From the NCBI RefSeq assembly GCF_900100785.1, contig NZ_FNCP01000003.1, forward strand, positions 124,001 through 188,000: a stretch of DNA of 64,000 bases, given 5' to 3'. Of the stretch, positions 27,970 to 36,453 are shown one piece after another (positions within the stretch are counted from its first letter, which is position 1; each line of letters begins with the position of its first letter). This stretch comes from Desulfosporosinus hippei DSM 8344 (GTDB lineage Bacteria > Bacillota > Desulfitobacteriia > Desulfitobacteriales > Desulfitobacteriaceae). The position numbers were made by a program, and so were the translations under genes. The notes beneath the pieces are model-generated. The model had not been told where the DNA came from, did no database searches, and was given only the letters and a program-made list of their open reading frames with translations.

Positions 27970-28931
27970 GCAAGGCATATTTAGGAATTGATATTGGCTC
28001 AATTTCTACTAAAGGGGTGATTATCGATGAAAATAATAATATTAAGGCAAGTGAGTATCTGTGGACAGAGGGCGACCCTCTGAAAGCTGTCAAACGGCTA
28101 TTGTCCGCTCTAAAACTCCAACTTGCCGACAGTCAGCAAAGAATTGTCGCCGTCGGAACTACAGGCAGTGCCCGCAAACTGATAGGAGCAATGACGGGCG
28201 CTACTGTCGTCAAAAACGAGATAACCGCCCACGCCATCGGCGCAATGTCTGTTCATCCTGACGTCCGCACGATTATCGAAATAGGCGGTCAGGATTCAAA
28301 AATAATACTAATCGAAAACGGTATCGTTATCGATTATGCGATGAATACTCTTTGCGCTGCCGGAACCGGCGCATTCCTCTCCAGCCAGGCACAGCGCCTG
28401 CACATCAATATTGAGGATTTCGGAAAAATTGCCCTGCAGTCTACAAAACCAACACCTATTGCTGCCCGCTGCACTGTTTTTGCAGAATCTGATCTCGTGC
28501 ACAAGGCCCAAATTGGTCATAAGAAAGAAGATATTGTTGCAGGCTTATGCCAGGCCGTCGTTGCCAACTATCTTAATAACGTGGGTAAGGGCAAGAAGAT
28601 CATTTCGCCTGTTGTTTTCCAAGGTGGTGTAAGCAAGAACATCGGTGTTATAAAAGCCTTTGAGGAATTACTGGGGATGCAGGTCACAGTGGATCCTAAT
28701 AGTCATCTGACTGGCGCCCTTGGAGTAGCGCTGCTAGCAAAAAAATCAAGAGTTGAAAAGGATTTCTTCTTTGACATCACTGATATTGAATTTAAAACAG
28801 TTGGGTATGACTGCAAAAAATGTTCTAACAACTGTGAAATTATCTGCATTTATAAAGAAAATAAAATTATTGATGCCTGGGGTAATAAATGTGAAAACGG
28901 AGCGATCACTAAATCCCAGCCCCATGATTAA
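27966..28931 (+). CDS. CoA-enzyme activase, BadF/BadG/BcrA/BcrD/HgdC ATPase family
   Basis: 321 residues, ASKHA fold. Phosphate-1 GIDIGSISTKGVIID (~6-20), adenosine-side IEIGGQDSKII, and the two [4Fe-4S] ligand segments CAAGTGAFL and ARCTVFAESD whose cysteines bridge the homodimer. It uses ATP hydrolysis to push a low-potential electron to a partner protein, here very likely the two dehydratase-like proteins encoded just upstream. A C-terminal extra patch (YDCKKCSNNCEIICIY) holds four more cysteines, not part of HgdC. ATG 27966 with AAAGGAAAC upstream. Confidence 0.88.
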   Translation: MSKAYLGIDIGSISTKGVIIDENNNIKASEYLWTEGDPLKAVKRLLSALKLQLADSQQRIVAVGTTGSARKLIGAMTGATVVKNEITAHAIGAMSVHPDVRTIIEIGGQDSKIILIENGIVIDYAMNTLCAAGTGAFLSSQAQRLHINIEDFGKIALQSTKPTPIAARCTVFAESDLVHKAQIGHKKEDIVAGLCQAVVANYLNNVGKGKKIISPVVFQGGVSKNIGVIKAFEELLGMQVTVDPNSHLTGALGVALLAKKSRVEKDFFFDITDIEFKTVGYDCKKCSNNCEIICIYKENKIIDAWGNKCENGAITKSQPHD

Positions 28932-28991
28932 ATTCATTTAGCAATTTGGCTTTAAATGTCTGAGTTTTTAGGGATTTTGTTCGAATGCCAA

Positions 28992-29031
28992 AAGCCTTGA
29001 GGAGCACATCTTTATGTCCCTCAAGGCTTTA
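28992..29031 (+). terminator. Terminator after the activase gene
   Basis: A 12-bp perfect stem AAAGCCTTGAGG/CCTCAAGGCTTT with a 16-nt loop, followed by AGTTTTG. The stem sequence is close to the terminator-like hairpin of the three-copy repeat family at 49.3, 56.1 and 59.9 kb. Confidence 0.8.
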
Positions 29032-29064
29032 GTTTTGTATCGTAGGGTACGTATCTCTACTTTT

Positions 29065-29952
29065 CTATCCTTTCGACGACACACTTAACGTACTCCGTCC
29101 ACGGAAATGATAGGACTCTCCAAATGCGGCACCACCTAAAATCAAAATCGCACCAAGGATTTGAACCATACTCAGATGTTCGTTAAGAATAATTGCTGAG
29201 AATACCAGTGCGGATAAAGGGTCGATATAACTGCATATAGCCACTGACTGGGCTGGGAGCTCATGAATAGAGGAAAAATACAAATAACAGCCGATCCCGG
29301 TATTAACCATCCCAAGAATTAAAATGGGAATAATACTTGAACGGGTTATAGAAATTGTACCTTCATGCATGAAAAAAGTGTATAGAGCTACTACAGTACA
29401 GGCAGTAATAAGTTGAACGAGGGTAATTTCCAGTCCGTCAAGTTCTTTCACTTTTTTATTGGTAATTATCATTCCAGCATAAAGCAATGCAGAAATGATT
29501 CCGCACATAAGTCCCCAAGACATTCCCCCTGTTAAAAAATCTGAACCGTTGACGAACACCATACCCAAAGCAACCATGATAACCCCAATCATTTTGCTTA
29601 CCGTCATCTTTTCCTGGAATGTGTAAGGCGCAGCTGCTATTACAATCACCGGTCCACAATAATAGGCCAGAGTTGCGGTACTGACACTGGTTAGCCGATA
29701 AGCCTCAAATAAAAACATCCAACTTAGCCCCATTGAAAATCCGGAACCCAGTAAATAAAGCCATTGCTTTTTAATTTGCTCAAAATGTGGCCTTTTCCCT
29801 CCGGCTATAAAAGCAAGGCCTAAGAACAGGCTGCCTATAATGGTTCTTGATAAGACTATTTCCGAACTGCTGAGCAAAATATAACTGGCCACTATGCCAT
29901 TTGAACCAAAAATAAGCAGCGACAATATATATTTCACGTATGCTTTCGTCAT
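29065..29952 (-). CDS. EamA/DMT-family transporter
   Basis: 295 residues with ten predicted membrane segments in two EamA repeats (~1-140 and ~145-285). Typical pieces: SRTIIGSLFLGLAFIAGG, STATLAYYCGPVIVIAAA, and SYIDPLSALVFSAIILNEHLS near the end of the second repeat. Members export or import metabolites such as amino acids; nothing in the sequence or neighbours fixes the substrate. Single-gene unit. Confidence 0.85.
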   Translation of the reverse strand: MTKAYVKYILSLLIFGSNGIVASYILLSSSEIVLSRTIIGSLFLGLAFIAGGKRPHFEQIKKQWLYLLGSGFSMGLSWMFLFEAYRLTSVSTATLAYYCGPVIVIAAAPYTFQEKMTVSKMIGVIMVALGMVFVNGSDFLTGGMSWGLMCGIISALLYAGMIITNKKVKELDGLEITLVQLITACTVVALYTFFMHEGTISITRSSIIPILILGMVNTGIGCYLYFSSIHELPAQSVAICSYIDPLSALVFSAIILNEHLSMVQILGAILILGGAAFGESYHFRGRSTLSVSSKG

Positions 29953-30288
29953 TTATTCTGCTTTCCTTTCGCACTTTTTCTCCTATTGTATTAATCTAAC
30001 ACGCCCTGCTTCTGTTGTGTAGCCTAGAAATACTTCTCGGGAAAATTCTCTTTTCCTAATCATGAAATTTCTAGATACCTCTTTGCTAAGCAGTGTTAGC
30101 AGAAGAGAGCATACAGTTTGGCAAAAAAGTTTAATCCACATAAATAAAGACAGCCCTGAGCTATAAACAGGGCTGTCAAAAATCTATGCTTAGACTTTAA
30201 ACTTATGTATACTTACAAATGCGCCTGACCCCCTTAAGCAAAACCTCTACTCACCTCACCAAAGCTCTAAAAATAAGAATTCCGTCAT
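29953..30288. other. Intergenic region between DMT transporter and histidine kinase
   Basis: It holds the kinase-side terminator at 30149-30177 and one copy of a short direct repeat (30168-30215) whose partner lies at 31807-31854 on the other side of the kinase gene. No gene is seen. Confidence 0.4.
30149..30177 (-). terminator. Terminator after the histidine kinase gene
   Basis: A 10-bp perfect stem GACAGCCCTG/CAGGGCTGTC with a 9-nt loop, followed on the - strand by TTTATTTAT. Confidence 0.65.
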
Positions 30289-31674
30289 TTAAGCTTCCTT
30301 ACTCCTTAACTTGAAGTATACGTAAAAACTGGTACCTGCAGGGCCAGTTTCAACACTTATCCTGCCGTTGTGACGTGCAACTATACCGTAACACACAGCC
30401 AACCCTAAACCAGTCCCTTGCTCTTTCGTCGTATAGAATGGTGTGCCTAACTTCTCAAGTGTACTCTGATCAATTCCATTACCTTCATCCCTTACGACCA
30501 GGGCTACTTCACTTTTAGTAGTGAAAGTTTTTATTAGTAAATGTCCGCCTTTTGACATTGCTTCAAATCCATTTCGAACAAGATTTAATAACAACTGACG
30601 AATTTCCCCAATATTAAGTTGCAAATCCGCAACAGTATTTAGCTCAGTAGTTAGTAATTTATCGTTGGTATTGGCATCTGCTTGGATCAGCGGCAATGTA
30701 GATGTGATTATATCGTTAATATTATGCCATTCCAACATAGTTGGTTTGTTTCTACTGATTGAAAGAAACTCCGAGAGAATTGAATTTGCTCGATCTAGTT
30801 CTTCTATCATAAGGTCAAAGTATTCCTTATCCTTTGACTCCTGTTTTTTCTTAAGCAATTGCAAAAAGCCTTTTACTGTTGTCATTGGATTTCGAACCTC
30901 ATGACTAATACTAGCTGCCATTTCACCGATCAAATTTAATCTATCAAGTTTGACCATCTCCATCTCAGCTCGTTTGCGGTCTAAGATTTCCTGTGTAAGT
31001 AATTCATTAACTGCTTGCAATTCTTTAGTTCGCTCTTTAACTAAATCCTCAAGATAATACTTATGCCGCAGATCCTGATGCTTAAGCTTAAAAAGCAAAA
31101 AAGATATAAAATATGATATTAAAACTACTGAAAAAGTGTTTATATAGTTTCCCTGACGAATGTCCGGATTCTCTTGATTAATAGTTAGGAAAATCGTTAA
31201 CGTAGCAAAAGATGAACCATACAAAAACGCTTTGACCTTTAGGTTATAATTGGAGATTACGGCTACAATAAGGCAGCCGATTATGTAAACTGTAACTTGC
31301 CCATGGATCTTTTGATCGATACCAGAGACCACTGTTGTTTCGAATAGGATAAAAAAAGAATAAAACACGACGTAAAATTTGTGAGCTAAAGTTATCTCAT
31401 TAGCGGTTTGAACCATTATCTTATAGGAAGCTAAGATGCATAGAATTGACACCCACCCCAAACTGACATGAGAAAGGAATAGATAATAATAACTATTATT
31501 AATAGTCCAAAGACCCCTGGTTCCGTTTAGATAATCAATAAAAAGTAAAACTAAGCTTAATAAGAACAACACAATTGAAAATTTTCGGGTTAGATTAAAA
31601 TTTTGATAGGTGATTATCCTTTCAATGGCGTTTTCATGGTCTTCCGTTATCTGTTGTGATTTTAATAAGCTCAT
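30289..31674 (-). CDS. Membrane sensor histidine kinase, sporulation-kinase type
   Basis: About 461 residues. Six or so membrane segments (~30-205) with no large outside domain, a coiled linker, the H-box LIGEMAASISHEVRNPMTTVKGFLQL with phospho-His ~258, N-box LLLNLVRNGFEAM, G1 VRDEGNGID and G2 GTGLGLAVCYGIVARHNG. This H-box is the form seen in Bacillus/Clostridia Spo0F/Spo0A-directed kinases. No response regulator is adjacent, consistent with an orphan kinase feeding a phosphorelay (inference). ATG 31674 chosen because AGGAG lies 9 nt before it; the ATG at 31683 touches the ribosome binding site. Confidence 0.85.
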   Translation of the reverse strand: MSLLKSQQITEDHENAIERIITYQNFNLTRKFSIVLFLLSLVLLFIDYLNGTRGLWTINNSYYYLFLSHVSLGWVSILCILASYKIMVQTANEITLAHKFYVVFYSFFILFETTVVSGIDQKIHGQVTVYIIGCLIVAVISNYNLKVKAFLYGSSFATLTIFLTINQENPDIRQGNYINTFSVVLISYFISFLLFKLKHQDLRHKYYLEDLVKERTKELQAVNELLTQEILDRKRAEMEMVKLDRLNLIGEMAASISHEVRNPMTTVKGFLQLLKKKQESKDKEYFDLMIEELDRANSILSEFLSISRNKPTMLEWHNINDIITSTLPLIQADANTNDKLLTTELNTVADLQLNIGEIRQLLLNLVRNGFEAMSKGGHLLIKTFTTKSEVALVVRDEGNGIDQSTLEKLGTPFYTTKEQGTGLGLAVCYGIVARHNGRISVETGPAGTSFYVYFKLRSKEA

Positions 31675-31860
31675 GTAGTACATCTCCTACCTCTATCTCT
31701 CACAACAAATAATATTCAATTCTATTAATGTTTATCCTCTTTTTTCCCCTCTTCTTTCTTTTTCTACATGACAACATCGTTCATGATCTAATCGGTCGCA
31801 TAGGAAAGGGCTGTCCAGAAATTGCGATTAAACTTGAAACATATGTATACTTGCCAGAAA

Positions 31861-31907
31861 GCAAATAAAAAGATATCACAGATTTTCCATGATATCTTTT
31901 TATTTGC
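31861..31907 (-). terminator. Terminator of the P1B-ATPase operon
   Basis: An 18-bp perfect stem (GCAAATAAAAAGATATCA and its complement) with an 11-nt loop, 6 bp after the last gene of the operon; the stem itself supplies A/T tracts. Confidence 0.85.
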
Positions 31908-31912
31908 TTTGT

Positions 31913-32179
31913 TTATTCAGTTGGAGCTGCAACAGAAAGTTGATTATTAATCATTTCCTTCTCGGCAATCAAATCTTCGATATGTTCCTTCTGTCCAACT
32001 AATTCTTCCAGAGTCATGGAATTAAAATCCTTCTTGGCAGATACAGGGATTTCAATTCCTCGATCTCTCAACAATTGATCCACCTTGTCTTCATTTTTCT
32101 TGTAGAGATAATAGGCTAATGCGGAAACCCCTACCCCCACTGCGAAGCCTGTTATATGGTCCCTAGATACAATCATCAT
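31913..32179 (-). CDS. Small single-span membrane protein, last gene of the ferrosome-like operon
   Basis: 88 residues. An N-terminal membrane segment (~9-25, ITGFAVGVGVSALAYYLY) with GxxxG-type spacing is followed by a charged coiled helix (MTLEELVGQKEHIEDLIAEKEMINNQL). It resembles YtxH-like small proteins but no family is certain. GGAGGAAAAGAAG precedes two tandem ATGs. Ferrosome loci are reported to include small membrane proteins beside the P1B-type ATPase; this could be such a partner, which is inference from position. Confidence 0.6.
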   Translation of the reverse strand: MMIVSRDHITGFAVGVGVSALAYYLYKKNEDKVDQLLRDRGIEIPVSAKKDFNSMTLEELVGQKEHIEDLIAEKEMINNQLSVAAPTE

Positions 32180-32227
32180 TCTTCTTTTCCTCCTAACTTT
32201 CTCTTTACTTATTATAATTTTTTAAAA

Positions 32228-33070
32228 TTAGCATTCTAATCTTAAAAAGATTATATCATTCTTACTCTTTAATCCTTCTAAAGCATCTCCATGTTTATTA
32301 GAGACTCTCTTCATTTGATTTAATAAAGAAGGTTCTTTCATGCTTCCTCTAAACCCTACGTATTTCCTCATTAGATTGCCAAATATTTTAATAATGCTTT
32401 TATGATAAAGATTTTCTTCTGATTTTACCGCAACATCATAATAAGTTCGGTTTTCTTCCTGACTGTAGGCTTGAAAGGCTTGGATGCTTATTCGATCAAA
32501 TTCTTCTCCTGTCAAATGTCTGACAAAAGTGGAAATCCATGTGATCGTAGAAGAAACTAAAAATTCCTTTTTCAGAATTGAATTTAGTAAATATACGGCA
32601 GTAACAACTTCCGGATCAGGGGAGCCTGAGAATTTCACTTCAGAAATGCCATGATTTACAACAGCTGCTAAGGTGCTTACCCCGGCGTTCCACTCCAGTA
32701 AATTTGTAATGTTGTTGAAAGGGAGAAGCCCTGAGCGTCCAAGCCAAGCAGCAATTAAGGCCCCCAGAGCATAATTGTCAATGACGTTTACTCCAACGTA
32801 CTTCTTCTTATTCTCCACGTAAACTGAGCACATATTATACTCAATTGATAAAGCTGTCCCAATCCTTATGATAATCTCCGACAACTCTATTTCAATGGGA
32901 TTGTAATAGATCAAGACTGACCTGGTGATGGGACTGAATTTAACGCAATGAATTCCGGCATGTCCCAGGACTTCTTTTTCTAGTTTATCAATTCTTCTCG
33001 GAGGCATAGATAAGGAAATGCGGACTCTGCCAGGCAATTGGTGGATTATGTTTATCGCTGGATAACTCAT
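32228..33070 (-). CDS. CxxC-less HMA-like domain protein with hydrophobic C-terminal part
   Basis: 280 residues. The N-terminal ~75 residues follow the HMA ferredoxin-like fold pattern but begin INIIHQLPGRVRISL with an H-x-x-x-GR-x-R motif and no metal-binding CxxC. The middle holds weakly hydrophobic helices (YALGALIAAWLGRSGLLPF, GVSTLAAVVNHGI). It starts 4 bp after the P1B-ATPase stop and is clearly in its operon. The same N-terminal motif appears in the three genes upstream. I do not know its reaction; a scaffold or metal-handling role at the ATPase membrane is inferred. Confidence 0.65.
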   Translation of the reverse strand: MSYPAINIIHQLPGRVRISLSMPPRRIDKLEKEVLGHAGIHCVKFSPITRSVLIYYNPIEIELSEIIIRIGTALSIEYNMCSVYVENKKKYVGVNVIDNYALGALIAAWLGRSGLLPFNNITNLLEWNAGVSTLAAVVNHGISEVKFSGSPDPEVVTAVYLLNSILKKEFLVSSTITWISTFVRHLTGEEFDRISIQAFQAYSQEENRTYYDVAVKSEENLYHKSIIKIFGNLMRKYVGFRGSMKEPSLLNQMKRVSNKHGDALEGLKSKNDIIFLRLEC

Positions 33071-33074
33071 ATTC

Positions 33075-35282
33075 TCAACTCACATTTCTTTCAAAGTTAT
33101 GAAACAATAACCTGGCCGAGTTGCAGACAACTAGTATTGTTGTGCTATTATGAAGCACCGATCCCCAAACTACCGGCAGAATGCCGATAGCGCCCAGCAT
33201 AAGTCCAACTGTATTGATTCCTATAGTCACTGCAAAGTTCTGTTTTACAATAGACATGGTTTTTCGGGACATATTTACCATGCTGGGTATTAACAAAGGG
33301 TCGTCACTGGCAATGGTAACATCTGCTGCTTCTATGGCTATATCTGTTCTGGTATTGCCGATAGCTACCCCAACATCTGCATAGGCTAGGGCCGGGGCAT
33401 CGTTGATTCCGTCCCCCACCATAATGACTCGGGATCCCTTGGACTGAGCCTGAAGAACATACTTGGCTTTATCTTCCGGAAGCAGTTCCGATTCAAAGCC
33501 ATCCATAGCCATGCTATGGGCTACAACCTTGGCGGCATTTGCCAGATCTCCAGTCAGTAATTTTAACTCATCAAACCCTAAATACCTCAGACGATTGATT
33601 GCTTTTTTCATATTCTCTCTCAAGGTATCTTGGACACCTAAAACCCCTATGAGCACTTCTTCCTGAGAGACAAAAATCACATTTTCGCCCCGGTCTATCA
33701 AGTGAGTAATTTCTTTTTCCAGGTCAGAAATATCTATCTGATTTTCTTCAATGAACTTTCTGTTGCCCACTCTGACCGTCTTATTGCCCACCTTAGTTTC
33801 TACCCCTCTAGCCACATGAACGATGGTTTCAGAGTGTTCCGGTATAGTCCACCCGGATCTGCGCATTTTTGATAAAATTGCAAAGGCCAAAGGATGAGTC
33901 GAAGTTTCTTCTGCCGCTGCCGCAAGCTTTATAACTTCCTCTCCCGTTACATTTTTCTTAGTGACAATGCTTGTGATTCTTGGCTTTCCTTCAGTTACTG
34001 TGCCTGTTTTATCTAAAATTAAGGTGTCTGCTTCGGCCATTGCTTCGATTAAATTTCCGCCTTTTAATAAGATTCCGTTTTTGGCTGCGGTGTGAATAGC
34101 GGCAGATAAGGCTGTAGCTGTAGAAAGCCTTACTCCGCAAGAATAATCAATTATCAGCATATTTAAGGCTCGGACAGGACTTTTCGTGGTGAGATAAACA
34201 ATCCCGGCAAGGGCAAAATTCAAGGGGATTAACTGAGCAGAAAATTTATCTGCATAAACTTGGATTTGTGCTTTATTATTGCCGGCATCTTCCACCATGC
34301 TCACAATCCGGGAAACAGCAGTATCGTCCCCTACTTTTTCTGCCTTTACTGTTACATTTCCGGATTGAATCACAGTTCCTGCAAAGACGCGCTCTCCTTT
34401 TTTCCTTACCACCGGCATAAATTCGCCGGTGATAGCTGCTTGGTCTATAACTGCTTCGCCATCGACAATGATTCCGTCCACGCTAATTTTATTTCCGGTA
34501 TGCCCCATGACTAAATCGGCAACTTGGATTTCCGACAGGGGAATCTGCACTATTGTATCATCCTCTAACTTTTTCCAAACAACAGTTTCTCCTACCTCAA
34601 TCATATCTTTTATGGCATTTCTCGTTCTGTTCATGGTATAAGCTGTAATGAGTTCGGCAATATCCGATAGTAAGATAGTGGTTAAGGCAGAAACCCCGCT
34701 GCCCGAAAGTAAGGAAGTGATAATCGAAGCCATTGTCAGGGTATCAGCATTCGGCCTCTTCCTAACTAACACGGACTTCATACCACTTTTAAAAATAGAC
34801 TTTGATAACCCTAAACTAAGAAGGGCCGGAATAGTCGTAAACCTGGACAAAAGACCCTTCTGGGGAACAAGCTCAAAGCCTTTAGAAAAATTAGCAACCA
34901 AAAATCCTGCCCCGGTTACGGCAATTCGAGCCAGAATATCCTGATAGGACTCTTCCTGTAGTCTTCTTTCATTGACCGGAACATCATTTTTTTCTGCCCG
35001 TTCATTTTTATGGGCTACTAATGAATATGTATAGATAACCGTTTCAACCGTTTCCAGAATTTCTTCCCCATCCGCCATTTCGGAATCAAAAATAACCAAA
35101 ACATTTCCAGTAACGGTATTTACCGTTGCTTTATTGATAATTGCTATGTTATTTAAGTTCTTTTCCAGATCAATGGCTTGTTGTCGAAGATATTTTAAGG
35201 TCCTGCATCTTATCCGCACTCTTCCGGCAATGCTATGAATTATTTCACATTTTAACAAAGGCAGTTCTTTTTTTACCGGCAC
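33075..35282 (-). CDS. P1B-type metal-transporting ATPase with SCG membrane motif (FezB-like candidate)
   Basis: 735 residues. N-terminal CxxC-less HMA-like domain (~10-80, IIHSIAGRVRIRC), membrane segments, actuator AAITGEFMPV, a sixth-segment motif DYSCGVRLSTATAL (~379-392) in place of the CPC of Cu/Zn/Cd pumps, phosphorylation site LDKTGTVTEGKP (Asp ~424), nucleotide-domain STHPLAF and hinge GDGINDAPALAYADVG. Start is GTG 35282, with AGGAGG 9 nt upstream. The odd membrane motif, the Fur box upstream and the small HMA-like partners fit the P1B-6 class of FezB rather than a Cu or Zn exporter. Metal therefore most likely iron (inference). Confidence 0.85.
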   Translation of the reverse strand: MPVKKELPLLKCEIIHSIAGRVRIRCRTLKYLRQQAIDLEKNLNNIAIINKATVNTVTGNVLVIFDSEMADGEEILETVETVIYTYSLVAHKNERAEKNDVPVNERRLQEESYQDILARIAVTGAGFLVANFSKGFELVPQKGLLSRFTTIPALLSLGLSKSIFKSGMKSVLVRKRPNADTLTMASIITSLLSGSGVSALTTILLSDIAELITAYTMNRTRNAIKDMIEVGETVVWKKLEDDTIVQIPLSEIQVADLVMGHTGNKISVDGIIVDGEAVIDQAAITGEFMPVVRKKGERVFAGTVIQSGNVTVKAEKVGDDTAVSRIVSMVEDAGNNKAQIQVYADKFSAQLIPLNFALAGIVYLTTKSPVRALNMLIIDYSCGVRLSTATALSAAIHTAAKNGILLKGGNLIEAMAEADTLILDKTGTVTEGKPRITSIVTKKNVTGEEVIKLAAAAEETSTHPLAFAILSKMRRSGWTIPEHSETIVHVARGVETKVGNKTVRVGNRKFIEENQIDISDLEKEITHLIDRGENVIFVSQEEVLIGVLGVQDTLRENMKKAINRLRYLGFDELKLLTGDLANAAKVVAHSMAMDGFESELLPEDKAKYVLQAQSKGSRVIMVGDGINDAPALAYADVGVAIGNTRTDIAIEAADVTIASDDPLLIPSMVNMSRKTMSIVKQNFAVTIGINTVGLMLGAIGILPVVWGSVLHNSTTILVVCNSARLLFHNFERNVS

Positions 35283-35298
35283 TCCCTACCATCCTCCT

Positions 35299-35673
35299 TT
35301 ACAAGCACATCTCTCGCTTAATAACTTCTTTCATTTTCTCAACTGTGATTCCTAATTGGTCTACTTTCGTCTTTTCCAGTTGGTTTCTGTGCGCGCCTAC
35401 TATCCTGATCATAGTTTTTAGGTGTTTAATGATTTTCTTTTCATTAATTATATTGGCATCATATAAAATCACTGCGCTGCCTGAAACGTAACTGTAGGTG
35501 GCTTCGTTTACTCCCGGAATTGCTTCGATTAATTCAACGACTGAGAAGGTGTCTACTTGCCAAGCTTTAGGGATCTCCCTGATTGAAGGTATGGCTAATC
35601 TCAGTCTGCCTGGAAGGCTGTGTACTACATGGATCTTAATCAGATAGTCATATAGGTTTTCTATCAGAATCAT
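35299..35673 (-). CDS. Small CxxC-less HMA-like protein
   Basis: 124 residues forming one HMA-like fold: IHVVHSLPGRLRLAIPS at the start, GVNEATYSYVSGSAVILYD in the middle strand, then a charged amphipathic C-terminal helix. The H-x3-GR-x-R motif is shared with the flanking genes, and the usual GMTCxxC metal loop is missing. ATGA overlap with the upstream gene and 16 bp spacing to the ATPase gene indicate tight co-expression. Arg-rich strand 1 might bind an anion such as phosphate; this is speculation. Confidence 0.65.
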   Translation of the reverse strand: MILIENLYDYLIKIHVVHSLPGRLRLAIPSIREIPKAWQVDTFSVVELIEAIPGVNEATYSYVSGSAVILYDANIINEKKIIKHLKTMIRIVGAHRNQLEKTKVDQLGITVEKMKEVIKREMCL

Positions 35674-36245
35674 CTCGAATCACCCTCTAACACCAGGGAT
35701 CTGTAAGCCCAATACAATAAGCTGTAAGGATTTGACTTAGCTGCTTCTGTAGAAAAAGCTAACCCCTTCACTCCATAAAATAAGAACATCAGAGAAAGGG
35801 CGGTTTTCATATCTAACAGCCCTTTTGTCTTTTCGGAGAGCGAATAACTTAGGGCTTCATTCCATTTCTTAATTTCTTGCCTAATTATGGAGATTTCCGG
35901 GCTTTGTATTTTGTCCTCTAACCCCAGAAGCTTTATGACTATCCCAACAATTAGGAGTTCATCTATTTTCTCTGTCTCATAGATTACTAATATTGAACCC
36001 GTTAAGGTATTGGCTTCTACTTTTTTTATGCCCTCAATTGTGCACATTTTATCTTCGAGAAACTCTTTTCCGGTTGAAGAATTAACGAAGGCAGGAACAA
36101 AAAATCGAATGCGCCCAGGAATAGAATGCTTTATTTCTATCGTTCCACGAAATCCTGGGAAATGAGTTCCCTTTTTCTCTTGACTAAAACCCCTTGTGTA
36201 AAAAAGGCCAAAAAGCATACCGCTTAGAATTCGATATTTATTCAT
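35670..36245 (-). CDS. CxxC-less HMA-like protein with C-terminal membrane segment, first gene of the ferrosome-like operon
   Basis: 191 residues. After a short N-terminal basic region comes an HMA-like domain with IEIKHSIPGRIRFFVPAF and IKKVEANTLTGSILVIYE, then a helix and a hydrophobic stretch (TALSLMFLFYGVKGLAF). It is the promoter-proximal gene, with two Fur-box-like elements 150-210 bp upstream, and overlaps the next gene by ATGA. No enzyme motif is seen. Confidence 0.62.
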   Translation of the reverse strand: MNKYRILSGMLFGLFYTRGFSQEKKGTHFPGFRGTIEIKHSIPGRIRFFVPAFVNSSTGKEFLEDKMCTIEGIKKVEANTLTGSILVIYETEKIDELLIVGIVIKLLGLEDKIQSPEISIIRQEIKKWNEALSYSLSEKTKGLLDMKTALSLMFLFYGVKGLAFSTEAAKSNPYSLLYWAYRSLVLEGDSR

Positions 36246-36393
36246 GTTACGCTTTCAATACTAGGTATTGATTCCTCCTCTTTTCAAATTCTGTATGTTG
36301 TAATTCCCCATATGAAGTAGATTCGTGTCGAACTAAAACCGATTTTATCGCTATATTATATTAGAACCTTTAGCTTGTCAGGATAATTTACAA

Positions 36394-36408
36394 TGATAAT
36401 TATTATCA
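36394..36408. promoter_or_regulatory. Fur box (perfect 7-1-7)
   Basis: TGATAATTATTATCA is an exact match to the 7-1-7 inverted repeat TGATAAT-N-ATTATCA described for Gram-positive Fur. It lies 149 bp upstream of the first gene of the P1B-ATPase operon. Confidence 0.85.
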
Positions 36409-36430
36409 GAATTATTGCTGGTTGTTCATC

Positions 36431-36453
36431 GATATTCATTATCAATTATCATT
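36431..36453. promoter_or_regulatory. Second Fur-box-like element
   Basis: GATATTCATTATCAATTATC has three GATAAT/ATTATC-type hexamers in a row, the layout of an extended Fur site, 22 bp beyond the perfect box. Confidence 0.6.
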
